A program made the translations under genes and the position numbers. Shown one piece after another: positions 25,844-34,001 of a DNA stretch of 64,000 bases (within the stretch, counting starts at the first letter, position 1; each line of letters opens with the position of its first letter). The DNA comes from Photobacterium swingsii (GTDB lineage Bacteria; Pseudomonadota; Gammaproteobacteria; Enterobacterales; Vibrionaceae). The stretch covers positions 1,488,001-1,552,000 of the forward strand of contig NZ_AP024853.1 of NCBI RefSeq assembly GCF_024346715.1, given 5' to 3'. Below the pieces are notes generated by a model. It did not search any database and was not told the origin of the DNA. It saw only the letters and a program-made list of their open reading frames with translations.

Positions 25844-26461
25844 ATGTTTGAAAAAAATTATCTATCACGCCGACTTTTTCGTCATAGCCCCGTAAAAACG
25901 GTGATTTCCTACCCCAGCCTAAAGCACGCATTACCTCAGTTCTGCGAAAGCACACTTGAAAAAGAGTGGTGTCTTCAGCGCGATTTCAACTCAAAAATCG
26001 AAACGTATCAGACTCAGCCGTTTACCTTATTGATTAATGGTATTCGCTATACACCTGACGCGATTACACGTGAAGTCGATGGCACCGATTACATTGAAGA
26101 AGTTAAACCCGTCGATGAACTCAAAAAGCCGAAAGTGATTGAACGCTTAAGAAAGATTGAATGTGGGTTACGCGAAAAAGGCTTTCGATTTCGAATTCTA
26201 ACTGACGAGTCAACGCGTAATCGCACCTATATCGCAAACTTATGGCTATTGAAGCGTCATCAGAGCCACCCACATACGCTCGATTGGCTGTCTGATGCCA
26301 AGAGCGAATTAGGTGCCACTTCTTCGATTGAGGAGGTGGCTACCTGGCTGACAGGTCAAGGCATCAGAGTTGGGGGGCTTTATCATGCGATTGGTTGTGA
26401 GCACATGCTATGTAATCTACGTGGCGCGATTAAACCGCAATTAGAGGTGGTATTCGCATGA
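25844..26461 (+). CDS. tnsA: TnsA-family transposon endonuclease
   Basis: 205 aa. A type II restriction-enzyme-like fold protein that makes the 5'-strand cuts at transposon ends together with TnsB. The catalytic series is visible: Glu in 'ESTLEKEW' (~35-42), D72 in 'RYTPDAI', and 'EEVK' with E86/K88. Family length for single-domain variants is ~200-270 aa. The ATG at 25844 has GAGAGG seven nt upstream and is preferred over an upstream start at 25820. Stop overlaps tnsB by 4 bp. An intact TnsA implies cut-and-paste rather than cointegrate transposition. Confidence 0.9.
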   Translation: MFEKNYLSRRLFRHSPVKTVISYPSLKHALPQFCESTLEKEWCLQRDFNSKIETYQTQPFTLLINGIRYTPDAITREVDGTDYIEEVKPVDELKKPKVIERLRKIECGLREKGFRFRILTDESTRNRTYIANLWLLKRHQSHPHTLDWLSDAKSELGATSSIEEVATWLTGQGIRVGGLYHAIGCEHMLCNLRGAIKPQLEVVFA

Positions 26462-28392
26462 TGCAGGCATCTTATTCTCAGTTTTTTAGAAAAGGCATGG
26501 AGATTACGCTCGACGGTAAAGACGCGACGATTATTCACCCAACCCATGATGTTCTTTTCATTCAATTCAGTGAAACCGGTGAGTACCTTCCTCTAGATAA
26601 ACATCTTGCCTCATCTAAATTTTCGAAGGGTGAGCTGGAAATAAAAGCGTTAGAAACGCTGGTGCCAGTCAAGCAGGTACTGACTTATGAAGAGCAAGAA
26701 GAAACGAACCGCAAAATCGAATATGTTAAGCACTTACTTACCTTCGATGAGCCTTTATCAAAAAAAGCGTTAAAAACCCTGCCAGCAGTAGCTGCGCGAT
26801 TAGGTGATAGAAAATCCCCATCAAAATCTACGTTATCTGTCTGGAAAGAAAAGTACACTCAAGGTGGTCAGCAATTCATGTCGTTGGCACCAACCCAAAA
26901 GGGCCCCAAAAAAATACAGACAGCCGCGCACTTTGTTGATGATATTCAGCAAGCGTTAGATGAGCGGTTCTTAATCAAAACGCCAGCCCCGTTAGCCACC
27001 ATTTATAAAGATCTCGTTGATACATGGAAAGCGAAGGGGTTCAAAGCGAAAGGGAAAGGGTCGTACCCTGCTGACTCAACGTTTTATAACATCAAAGATA
27101 AAATACTCTTTGATGTCGATATTGTTCTAGGTCATTTTGGAAAGTCCGCATCGAATAAAACGAAGCGAGCAGCATTACGCAAATATATAACGCATCATAT
27201 TCTTGAGCGAGTTGAAATTGACTCTATGTATATTTCTGCGGGGTTATTGGATGAAGAGCTTCGTTACTTAGGGCCTGTGATGTTGACGGCTGCCATTGAT
27301 ACGCACAGTCGAGTTATCTTAGGGGTATCAATTGAAGTGGGCCGCAAGGGGGAAAGTACTGAACATGTTGTTGACTGTATTCGCAATGCTGTTTTGCCTA
27401 AGAAAGGGAATCTTGCCATCCCTGAGCAATACCAGGATGAATGGCCCATGTATGGTCAGCCATCGCAAATTATTGCGGATGCAGGGGCTGGCTATACATC
27501 AAAAAGTTTTACGTTATTGCTTGCTCTGATGAGTATCTCTCGCGATACCACGAGAGTGCGTCATCCTTGGAAAAAGCCGTTTATTGAGCGTTTCTTTGGG
27601 ACTTTGCGTAAAAGCTTTTTGGAGCAGATGGATGGGTATATCTCATCAAGTCGTTATGCGAATGACTTGGAGCCAGATTCAACGCTTGAGAAGTGTGCTT
27701 CACTGACCGTCAGTCAATTTAAAGATGAGCTTTATCATTTTATTTTAAAAGACTATCACCATAAGCCACACCGTGGTTTAAACGGTGATACCCCGTTCAA
27801 TGTATGGGAAAAGGGGGCATATTTCACGGATGTGTCACCTCCACTTGAAGCGTATAAAATCCGCATGGCGTACCCGCGTGTTAAAGTTGCCACACTCGAC
27901 CCGACGAAAGGGGTTAGAAACATGCACTTTTTCTATCACAGTAAGGAGTTGCAACAACTACACCGTGAACTCAAAAAGCCAAGTCAGAAGAAAAATCCCC
28001 AAATCAATATTTATGTTTCCCATAGCGACATGTCGCATGTTGTGGTGCATGACACGATTAAAGATGAGTACTTGCGTGTTCCCTGCACCAACCCACTTGT
28101 TACAGAGGGGATGTCACTGGGTGAAACGAAGTACATCAATGGCACGCTTTCGATTGAATCAGACTATCAATCAACGAATTATCAACAGCGGAGTAAGCAG
28201 CATATTGCTGAAAACCAATCACGTGTAAAAAACACAGGAAAGGGCCGTAAGAAACGTCCTGTGAACCCGCCATTAGAAGTGGATAACGCACAAGCTGAAA
28301 TCGATAAATTGCTCATGATGAAGAAGGACAGTGTGAGTATCGATGCATTTGATGATGTGAATGAAAACGATTGGGATGAGGGTGAAGGTTAA
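26458..28392 (+). CDS. tnsB: TnsB-family DDE transposase
   Basis: 644 aa. N-terminal DNA-binding helical region, then an rve/RNase H-like core with the acidic triad: D281 in 'AAIDTHSRVILG', D340 in 'QIIADAGAGY', and E377 in 'KPFIERFFGTLRKSF' (D-D-35-E spacing). The C-terminus is basic and disordered ('GKGRKKRP') and ends with an acidic tail that in TnsB proteins contacts TnsC. It joins transposon 3' ends to target DNA. Translationally coupled to tnsA and tnsC. Confidence 0.95.
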   Translation: MMQASYSQFFRKGMEITLDGKDATIIHPTHDVLFIQFSETGEYLPLDKHLASSKFSKGELEIKALETLVPVKQVLTYEEQEETNRKIEYVKHLLTFDEPLSKKALKTLPAVAARLGDRKSPSKSTLSVWKEKYTQGGQQFMSLAPTQKGPKKIQTAAHFVDDIQQALDERFLIKTPAPLATIYKDLVDTWKAKGFKAKGKGSYPADSTFYNIKDKILFDVDIVLGHFGKSASNKTKRAALRKYITHHILERVEIDSMYISAGLLDEELRYLGPVMLTAAIDTHSRVILGVSIEVGRKGESTEHVVDCIRNAVLPKKGNLAIPEQYQDEWPMYGQPSQIIADAGAGYTSKSFTLLLALMSISRDTTRVRHPWKKPFIERFFGTLRKSFLEQMDGYISSSRYANDLEPDSTLEKCASLTVSQFKDELYHFILKDYHHKPHRGLNGDTPFNVWEKGAYFTDVSPPLEAYKIRMAYPRVKVATLDPTKGVRNMHFFYHSKELQQLHRELKKPSQKKNPQINIYVSHSDMSHVVVHDTIKDEYLRVPCTNPLVTEGMSLGETKYINGTLSIESDYQSTNYQQRSKQHIAENQSRVKNTGKGRKKRPVNPPLEVDNAQAEIDKLLMMKKDSVSIDAFDDVNENDWDEGEG

Positions 28393-29318
28393 TGAAAAGC
28401 AGTATTTTAGGTCAGTTTCAGAACCCGACGTTGATTGATTTTAAGTCATCCTATGTTTATCACCCGCATTTCAAAAGGGTACTCAAGGCCTTCGAGAAGG
28501 CCCTTTGCTTCTCGTGCAGCGATGAGTTTGAATCTGTTGCGGTTTCGGGGGCGACAGGTGTCGGTAAAAGTACGGTATGCCGAGCATTTGAGGAAAAATT
28601 GCAAGCCATGCTACCCGCTAACTCGGATGAAAAACCCGTCATTAACATCACAGCGAAGACGTTCACAACAGCGAAAGGTTTCTATAGTTCGCTATTGTTT
28701 GAGCTTGGGGCTGTTAACTCGACCTCCGGGACGACTGAGGACATGCGAAAAAGGTTGGTAAAGCTCTTTCATGAGAAAGGAGTGATCATGATTATTTTGG
28801 ATGAATTTCAAGATCTCTTCGAGTGTAAGTCAACACAGAGCGCGCTCTTAACTGCCAACTTCTACAAGGGGTTTATGAAGGAGATGAAGATCCCCGTTGT
28901 CATTTCGGGGACAGAGGTTGTGGCTGAGTTGCTGAAAATTAATCGGCAGTTTCAACGTTTGTATAATTTGTATGAACTACCTGGGTTTAATATGCGCAGT
29001 CACCAGGCTATCGAGTACTTCAGTAAGTTTGTGGCAGAGTTGATGAAAAACGCCCCTTTACCCTTGGCGTTTGAGTTTAAAGGGGTCGCTCTGAAACGGT
29101 TGTATTTAGCCACGGAGGGGAGCCTTGCATTAATCAAAAAGTTAGCAACGGAAGCGATTTATGTCGCACTAGAGAATGGCCAAGAAGAGTTAGATTTATA
29201 CGCTTTTGCTCAGGCGTTTAAGCGGTACTTTATCCAGCGTCAGGAAGAGATCGGTTTAAATCCATTTGAAGAAGATCGGGTTAAGGTTAACCGCGTATTT
29301 CAAAAGGTGGCGGTATGA
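28392..29318 (+). CDS. tnsC: TnsC-family AAA+ transposition regulator
   Basis: 308 aa. Walker A 'GATGVGKST' (53-61) and Walker B 'VIMIILDEFQD' (D137, E138). At 308 aa it is much shorter than Tn7 TnsC (~555 aa) and closer to TniB or CAST TnsC, lacking the long terminal extensions. The ATG overlaps the tnsB stop codon by one base (TAATG). It should polymerise on DNA and connect TniQ-bound target to TnsAB. Confidence 0.93.
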   Translation: MKSSILGQFQNPTLIDFKSSYVYHPHFKRVLKAFEKALCFSCSDEFESVAVSGATGVGKSTVCRAFEEKLQAMLPANSDEKPVINITAKTFTTAKGFYSSLLFELGAVNSTSGTTEDMRKRLVKLFHEKGVIMIILDEFQDLFECKSTQSALLTANFYKGFMKEMKIPVVISGTEVVAELLKINRQFQRLYNLYELPGFNMRSHQAIEYFSKFVAELMKNAPLPLAFEFKGVALKRLYLATEGSLALIKKLATEAIYVALENGQEELDLYAFAQAFKRYFIQRQEEIGLNPFEEDRVKVNRVFQKVAV

Positions 29319-31048
29319 TTTTTGGGCCTCGAAATGATCAATCGCTGTCTGTCCGTCGCAGCCCTATGGTTGGTGAAAGTATTAAAAGTTTTGTCTGGCG
29401 ATTAGCCGACGTTAATGCCTGCAGTTATGGTGATATTCTGGCTTTTCTTGGTTTTAATCGTCAGAGTAAGCCTTGGTTTCTACCGGGCTCTCGTTCTGAG
29501 CAAGACATGTATTCATCATTAGGCAAGGCTTTAAACGTTTCAGAGAGTGCGTTGCTTGATGTATTGCGTCCCCCTGAACTGAAGGCGCTTTGGGCACCCA
29601 GTGTCAAAGGGACGAGTGATATGAAAGTGCGAGCCATACGTATGTGCTCGAGCTGTGTAGAGGAGACGCGATACCACCGGCAAGCATGGCAACATGCCTT
29701 GTACTGCGTCTGTCCTTTGCATCAAGAGAAGCTCATAGAAACTTGCCCTCATTGTGGTGAAGCGATAGTGATTGAGACATGTGTCGGTGGACGTTGTTTT
29801 CATTGTGCATCCGCTGTGGAGGGGTGGTCACGCCATCAAATGGCAATGCCCGATTGGCAATCTCAAGTGAATCAAGGTGCCGCCTCTTTAACTACGCTCA
29901 AGCGCTTGTTAAACATGGCAATGATAGTGATCCGCTCTGACGATCTCTTTACAACGGATATGCGCATTCGTGAAATGCGCATAACAGAAACCATGGCATT
30001 GATGGATAAAGCGTGGGGGTTACTTCACAGTGAAGCAGCAAGGCAACAATTGAGGGATAAACTCTCTTGCCGGTGGCGCCAAGAAATCGCGATTATTGGA
30101 GAGGCATTACCACTGACTCTTTACGACCAAGCCGATGCTCTCGCTTTATCGGCAAAGCAAGTAACGCCCCCATTTGATATGGACAAAAAGGTCTTTTCTG
30201 ATCGAGCCAGAGCGCTTGAGATCATTAAAAGCAGTAAACATGCAGCAATGCAGTGTGAGAACGTAGAGACGCACGAGCTCATCAAGGCTTCACCGCTAAG
30301 CAAAGGTTTAGGTATCAAGCCTGGCGATTTAGAACGATTAAAACTCTCGGGTTTCTTTACCCAAGTGAACCCCACAGCGGCCAAAAGAGATGCACTCTTC
30401 AATTTGAAAGATGTTGTCGCAAAATTCTTGAACGTACCGGTAGTTAATCGCGTTACTGATGGCTTTGAACGTTATGATGGCCTGGTTCCTAAAGCCTGTC
30501 TGTTTACTGCGGGCCTCTATGAAAGTGATGTTCTCTTGGCAATGAGTGAGGGTGTTTTGCCTGCGCAAATCGTGAGTGAGGTTAAGGGGACATTTATTGA
30601 CAGACTTCTTGTGCATAAAGTGACATTTCAAACGCTATATGCACAAGAGTATAAACAGCACAACATTGGCTTAATGCCGATTGGATTACTGCCAACCTAT
30701 TTAGGCACGAAGAGGCTGAATGTTACTGCTTTTTTAGCGAGTGATTTTTTTAAAGGCATTGCTGGCCATGATGCTCCAAAAATCAATGAACAGATACCGA
30801 CTTGTGTTTTGAAGCGAGTGGAAGATCATTACGTTATCCTGAATAAGTGGGCTTTTTTCAACGGCAGAAGTAAAACCAAATGTTTATGTGCGCTGAAGTT
30901 GGCGAAAATTGAACCTATTTTGAGGTTGAATGAAGAAGGGTGTGGGTCATTCGAGATTTACCCCAAGCACGCTGAAACCATTTTGTTAGAAAGGTTTGAT
31001 GAGTTATCACCTAACTACAAGGGTAAAAAACGGCGGCGAACAAAATGA
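29315..31048 (+). CDS. tniQ: TniQ/TnsD-family target-selection protein
   Basis: 577 aa. N-terminal TniQ domain ('GESIKSFVWRLADVN', residues ~22-36) followed by two zinc-ribbon clusters: 'MCSSCVEE' (~109-116), 'YCVCPLHQ' and 'CPHCGEAI', then 'GGRCFHC'. At 577 aa it is longer than Cas-associated TniQ (~400 aa) and in the TnsD range, with a C-terminal half that may bind a specific DNA site. No TnsE or cas genes follow. The C-terminus is basic (KGKKRRRTK). A terminator follows at 31064-31092. Target site unknown. Confidence 0.9.
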   Translation: MIFGPRNDQSLSVRRSPMVGESIKSFVWRLADVNACSYGDILAFLGFNRQSKPWFLPGSRSEQDMYSSLGKALNVSESALLDVLRPPELKALWAPSVKGTSDMKVRAIRMCSSCVEETRYHRQAWQHALYCVCPLHQEKLIETCPHCGEAIVIETCVGGRCFHCASAVEGWSRHQMAMPDWQSQVNQGAASLTTLKRLLNMAMIVIRSDDLFTTDMRIREMRITETMALMDKAWGLLHSEAARQQLRDKLSCRWRQEIAIIGEALPLTLYDQADALALSAKQVTPPFDMDKKVFSDRARALEIIKSSKHAAMQCENVETHELIKASPLSKGLGIKPGDLERLKLSGFFTQVNPTAAKRDALFNLKDVVAKFLNVPVVNRVTDGFERYDGLVPKACLFTAGLYESDVLLAMSEGVLPAQIVSEVKGTFIDRLLVHKVTFQTLYAQEYKQHNIGLMPIGLLPTYLGTKRLNVTAFLASDFFKGIAGHDAPKINEQIPTCVLKRVEDHYVILNKWAFFNGRSKTKCLCALKLAKIEPILRLNEEGCGSFEIYPKHAETILLERFDELSPNYKGKKRRRTK

Positions 31049-31063
31049 CAATAAACCATCAAC

Positions 31064-31092
31064 AGCACCTGGTCACTCAGGTGCTTTTTTTT
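31064..31092 (+). terminator. intrinsic terminator of the tns operon
   Basis: Stem AGCACCTG (31064-31071) and CAGGTGCT (31078-31085), 6-nt loop, followed by an eight-T run; 16 bp after the tniQ stop. Confidence 0.9.
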
Positions 31093-31170
31093 GTCTGAAA
31101 TTTGCGTCACAGGAAGACGCAATTAATAGTAATGTTGATATTAATATTGCCAGGTTTTCAACTACACTTG

Positions 31171-31517
31171 TGACATCTCTACAGCAGTACCAAGAGAGCC
31201 CTCTAGCTCTCTGTTCGTCTGCTCTGCCCATAATTCGGCTTATTATTGGAATTTCGCTCGAAATCCAGCTTATTACCGGAAAAACCGGCTTTTTAAACTG
31301 GAAACTGTCTTGTAAGTTGTTGATTTTGCGTTGGGCTAGTCCAGCCCAAGACTGGAAATGACAGTTTTGTTGTGGTTTCCAGTCCTGTTCTGGATTCTTT
31401 CCGGCCAAACTGGACTGGCTTTTTCATCTTATCTATTTGTTTTTAAATGACCTTCCAAAAATCGATGAATTTTCTGAAATTCCGGTTTCCAGTTTGAGTG
31501 GTTTTTAGGTGGTTTTC
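31171..31517. repeat. dispersed repeat copy 2, segments A (31171-31371) and B (31372-31517)
   Basis: Segment A matches 34002-34196 and begins TGACATCTCTACAGCAG in both. It includes a GAGAGC...GCTCTC palindrome and two similar 'GCTTATTA(T/C)(T/C)GGAA' units. Segment B matches copy 1 over 146 bp. After 31517 the sequence departs from both other copies, so segment C is missing. Confidence 0.85.
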
Positions 31518-31845
31518 CTGAAGATACTGCTTACACGACGTAACACCTAAACTAAGTTCAGGAGTTTGATGTTCAATTAAGTGATGTGTATTACATTGCT
31601 TATCTTGTATGACGATATAATGCTAAACCAGCAGGTTTAAATGTGAATATTGAGCTGAAGAGATAAGACGAAATGTGTACGTATTATTTCTTAAGTTATT
31701 CATGATATACGCAAGGGTTGCGTAGAAAAGAGCTGTTAGCTGCTATGTCTGTTTAGGTAATTTGATATGAGTCGTAAATCAAAATATTAAAACACCTCTA
31801 AGGGTAAAGAGTAATTACAATAAACTTTTTATGTTAGGGATTAAT
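31518..31845. other. non-coding stretch before the membrane-protein trio
   Basis: AT-rich sequence without a supported gene. It presumably holds the promoter of the gene at 31846; 'TATAAT' occurs at 31616-31621. Confidence 0.35.
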
Positions 31846-32622
31846 ATGAGTGCTTATAATTACAATGGGATAAAACCGTTGTCTCAAATGAAATTCAATA
31901 TCTCAAGTGATCATTGTTTGTATGTGGTAAGCGAAAATGACATGGTCGAATTAGCTAAAACAAAGAATATTGATTATGTTGATGGGTTAAGAACAGCAAG
32001 TGGTTATGTCGCAGCTTCATTAGATTCCAATATTTTGCGTAAGCTTGTAAAAGATTTAGGCTTTACTGGACGAGCATATGAGAAAAAAGTTAACGGCAAA
32101 AAATATGTCATTTTCAAAGGTAGGCCAGGGCAGCGGAAAATATTTACTGGAACAAAATATTTAAGCAATAATGCAAAAGTTGTCGATATGATCGTAGGGC
32201 AAAAAGGAATAAAAACGTCAGCAATACAGGGGGCACGTCTTACCATTTTTCTAACTGTTCCTTTAATTGTACTTCAGCATGTCCTTAAAGATAGATTTTT
32301 ATTAAATGAGTTAGTCGGAGACTTGTCTGTTTCTCTAATAAAAATCGGTATATCAAGTATCGTTGGGGCAGTGTTTGCAACAGGTACAACTGCAATTACA
32401 ACAATTGCGGCTGCACCCGTAGCATTAGCCATAGTTGTTGGCTTAGCAGTTAGCTATGCGCTTGATAGGCTAGATAAAGAATATAGGATTACAGAAAGAC
32501 TTGCTAAGTTACTTGAGGATAAGACGATGAAACAAGTTAAGAAAACAGCTTGGGAGGTCGAGGATAGATTGAGGTGGCAAACTGCAAATAGCCAAGCTAT
32601 GGGTAAAGGAGTCTATTATTAA
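31846..32622 (+). CDS. 258-aa protein with a hydrophobic core, possible pore-forming toxin; function unknown
   Basis: The ATG at 31846 has AGGG eight nt upstream and is preferred over 31831. Residues ~1-130 are soluble alpha/beta; residues ~130-205 contain two to three hydrophobic helices rich in Ile, Val, Ala, Gly and Thr ('ISSIVGAVFATGTTAITTIAAAPVALAIVVG'-like, given in part: 'GTTAITTIAAAPVALAIVVG'); the rest is a charged helix. A soluble domain followed by a long apolar hairpin recalls pore-forming bacteriocin-type toxins, but no family was recognised. It abuts two small membrane/exported protein genes (1 bp then an overlap), an arrangement that fits toxin plus immunity proteins. Inference only. 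Confidence 0.65.
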   Translation: MSAYNYNGIKPLSQMKFNISSDHCLYVVSENDMVELAKTKNIDYVDGLRTASGYVAASLDSNILRKLVKDLGFTGRAYEKKVNGKKYVIFKGRPGQRKIFTGTKYLSNNAKVVDMIVGQKGIKTSAIQGARLTIFLTVPLIVLQHVLKDRFLLNELVGDLSVSLIKIGISSIVGAVFATGTTAITTIAAAPVALAIVVGLAVSYALDRLDKEYRITERLAKLLEDKTMKQVKKTAWEVEDRLRWQTANSQAMGKGVYY

Positions 32623-32623
32623 A

Positions 32624-32995
32624 ATGAGGACTTTAATTTTCTTAATATCAATATTAGCATCCGCATCGTTAAGTGCAACGGTGCATGTAAATTGCATTAT
32701 GATTCACGAGTCAAGTCAAACAGAAGTGATTAAAAAAGAAGTATTATTGGAAACATCTGATAAATTAAAACAGTTATATAAATTTGATGAGGTTGCAGTT
32801 GGTATTAAGCCTCATGCAGTTGTAAATATAGATGGAAATGAAAGTATATCTTCATTTAAGGTTCTTTTGAAATCAAATAATGGATTTACGGCCTCAGCCA
32901 TTGCTGAAGAAGTTTTCAAACATGATAGTTCTATAACTGTTTCGTTATCAAATGAGCAGTGGTCACTTTTAACTGAGTGTTATCAAGTTCAATGA
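32624..32995 (+). CDS. exported 123-aa protein of unknown function
   Basis: N-terminal Sec signal peptide (residues 1-18, 'MRTLIFLISILASASLSA', cleavage likely after Ala). The mature part is beta-rich with cysteines in 'HVNCIM' and near the end in 'TECYQ', which could form a disulfide in the periplasm. It starts one base after the stop of the 258-aa gene and overlaps the next gene by 19 bp, so the three are co-translated. Not recognised as a family. Confidence 0.7.
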   Translation: MRTLIFLISILASASLSATVHVNCIMIHESSQTEVIKKEVLLETSDKLKQLYKFDEVAVGIKPHAVVNIDGNESISSFKVLLKSNNGFTASAIAEEVFKHDSSITVSLSNEQWSLLTECYQVQ

Positions 32996-33321
32996 TGATT
33001 AACATTACATTGTCAGTTTTTTTGCTTGTGTTGAGTTGGTTTGTTTTTAAAATTAGTATGGCTATTTATAAAGAACCAATTAAAAAAGAACATGTTATGA
33101 GCTTGAATACTAAGATTGTTTTTTGTCTTATACTTCTGGTTACTGTTGTATTGCTACTTTTCAATATTGGTGTTCTTTTAGATGATGGGCTCGTTAGTAT
33201 ACAGTATCGTTTTGGTGGATCTGGCTATGGTCCTTATTCTTTTTCCCTTATTAGTTTGTTAATGTCAATTGTAATTTTTATATCTTGCTTGGTCTTGAAG
33301 TTGATTAGAACGCTATACTAA
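32977..33321 (+). CDS. small membrane protein (~107-114 aa), unknown function
   Basis: Three hydrophobic segments (about residues 5-27, 46-68, 90-110) predict a polytopic inner-membrane protein; ends with a basic 'KLIRTLY'. The first possible start (32977) overlaps the exported protein gene by 19 bp; the ATG at 32992-32994 is an alternative. Third gene of the trio. The size and topology fit an immunity protein for a membrane-active toxin, which is a guess from context. An attC site follows 23 bp downstream, so the trio may itself be, or derive from, a cassette. Confidence 0.65.
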   Translation: MLSSSMMINITLSVFLLVLSWFVFKISMAIYKEPIKKEHVMSLNTKIVFCLILLVTVVLLLFNIGVLLDDGLVSIQYRFGGSGYGPYSFSLISLLMSIVIFISCLVLKLIRTLY

Positions 33322-33343
33322 ATTATTTCACTCACTCTTAGCA

Positions 33344-33447
33344 CCATACAAGGCAATCAAGGTGACGCCTTACACTCGGCGGTTTTGGTTTGAAGTGTAT
33401 TTGGTTTAGTAAGTTCAGCGTTGGCGCACCTTATCAAGGCGTTATGC
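33344..33447 (+). repeat. integron attC site (superintegron type)
   Basis: Arms L'' AAGGTGACGCC (33359-33369) and L' GGCGCACCTT (33423-33432) pair with one unpaired A, the extrahelical base typical of attC. The R' box GTTATGC is at 33441-33447; R'' near 33345 (ATACAAG) is slightly degenerate. The central 'CTCGGCGGTTTTGGTTT' is common in Vibrio attC sites. No integrase gene is in the window. Confidence 0.75.
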
Positions 33448-33465
33448 CTAAGGAATGATGGAGTA

Positions 33466-33918
33466 ATGAATACCACAATACTTGAGACAGAATACTTTAC
33501 TGTAAGTCAGTGCCGCGATTGTGATGTGCCGGGTTACTTAATCGTTATGTATAAAGAGAATCTAAGAGAGTTAAGTGAACTTCCTCATGAAGCTAAATGT
33601 CAGCTCGGGGTATTACTTAGTGAAGTTGAATCAAGTATTACAAAAGTGTTAGCTCCCGAAAAAGTGTACTGCTGCAAATTTGGAGAAGCGGCCAGTATTA
33701 TTCATTTCCACCTTTTTCCAAGAACAGTCTTGTTAAGTAAATCGTTTTTAAGCATCTATCCAGAGCAGCTAGGTTTAATTCATGGCCCTCTGTTATTTGA
33801 TTGGGCTAGAGATTACTACAAAGTGAAAGTCGGTTGTTTCTCTCCTGATACCATAGTTACTTTCAACAAAATCAAAGCTATTTTGAGTTCTGTTGGCATA
33901 ACAGAGGCATCAAGGTGA
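33466..33918 (+). CDS. HIT-like protein in an integron cassette
   Basis: 150 aa; the ATG at 33466 follows GGAG, and the longer TTG-initiated frame would run through the attC site. Residues 70-87 ('CKFGEAASIIHFHLFPRT') resemble the histidine-triad active site HxHxH(L/I)PR: H80 and H82 are kept but the first His is Ile78. HIT proteins are nucleotidyl hydrolases or transferases acting on NMP-X substrates; with the triad incomplete, activity is uncertain. The gene lies between two attC sites in the right orientation for a cassette, and its stop overlaps the start of the second site. Confidence 0.7.
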   Translation: MNTTILETEYFTVSQCRDCDVPGYLIVMYKENLRELSELPHEAKCQLGVLLSEVESSITKVLAPEKVYCCKFGEAASIIHFHLFPRTVLLSKSFLSIYPEQLGLIHGPLLFDWARDYYKVKVGCFSPDTIVTFNKIKAILSSVGITEASR

Positions 33919-33990
33919 CACGTTACACTCGGCGGTTTTTTGAGGGAGTTTGGCGCGGTTAGTCGAGGCGCACCTTATGTGAGGTGCTGG
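33908..33990 (+). repeat. second attC site, partly decayed
   Basis: AAGGTG (33912-33917) and CACCTT (33971-33976) arms with the central 'ACTCGGCGGTTTT' shared with the first site. The R' box expected after CACCTT is not a clean GTTRRRY, and repeat copy 3 begins 26 bp later, so the site may be truncated by that repeat. Confidence 0.55.
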
Positions 33991-34001
33991 TGGTGAGCTT
34001 A

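Noticed and set aside
25844..31048. CRISPR-associated transposon
   Set aside because: No cas gene and no CRISPR repeat-spacer array was seen anywhere in the window, and the TniQ is of the longer TnsD-like size.
25309..31170. CAATATTAA stretches near 25678 and 31139 as inverted transposon ends
   Set aside because: The match is short, AT-rich and in a region of low complexity; orientation and end bases do not fit a Tn7-like terminus.
7117..31517. Repeat copies 1 and 2 as terminal inverted ends of one large Tn7-like transposon
   Set aside because: They are in direct, not inverted, orientation, and neither shows a TGT...ACA terminus with a flanking 5-bp duplication.
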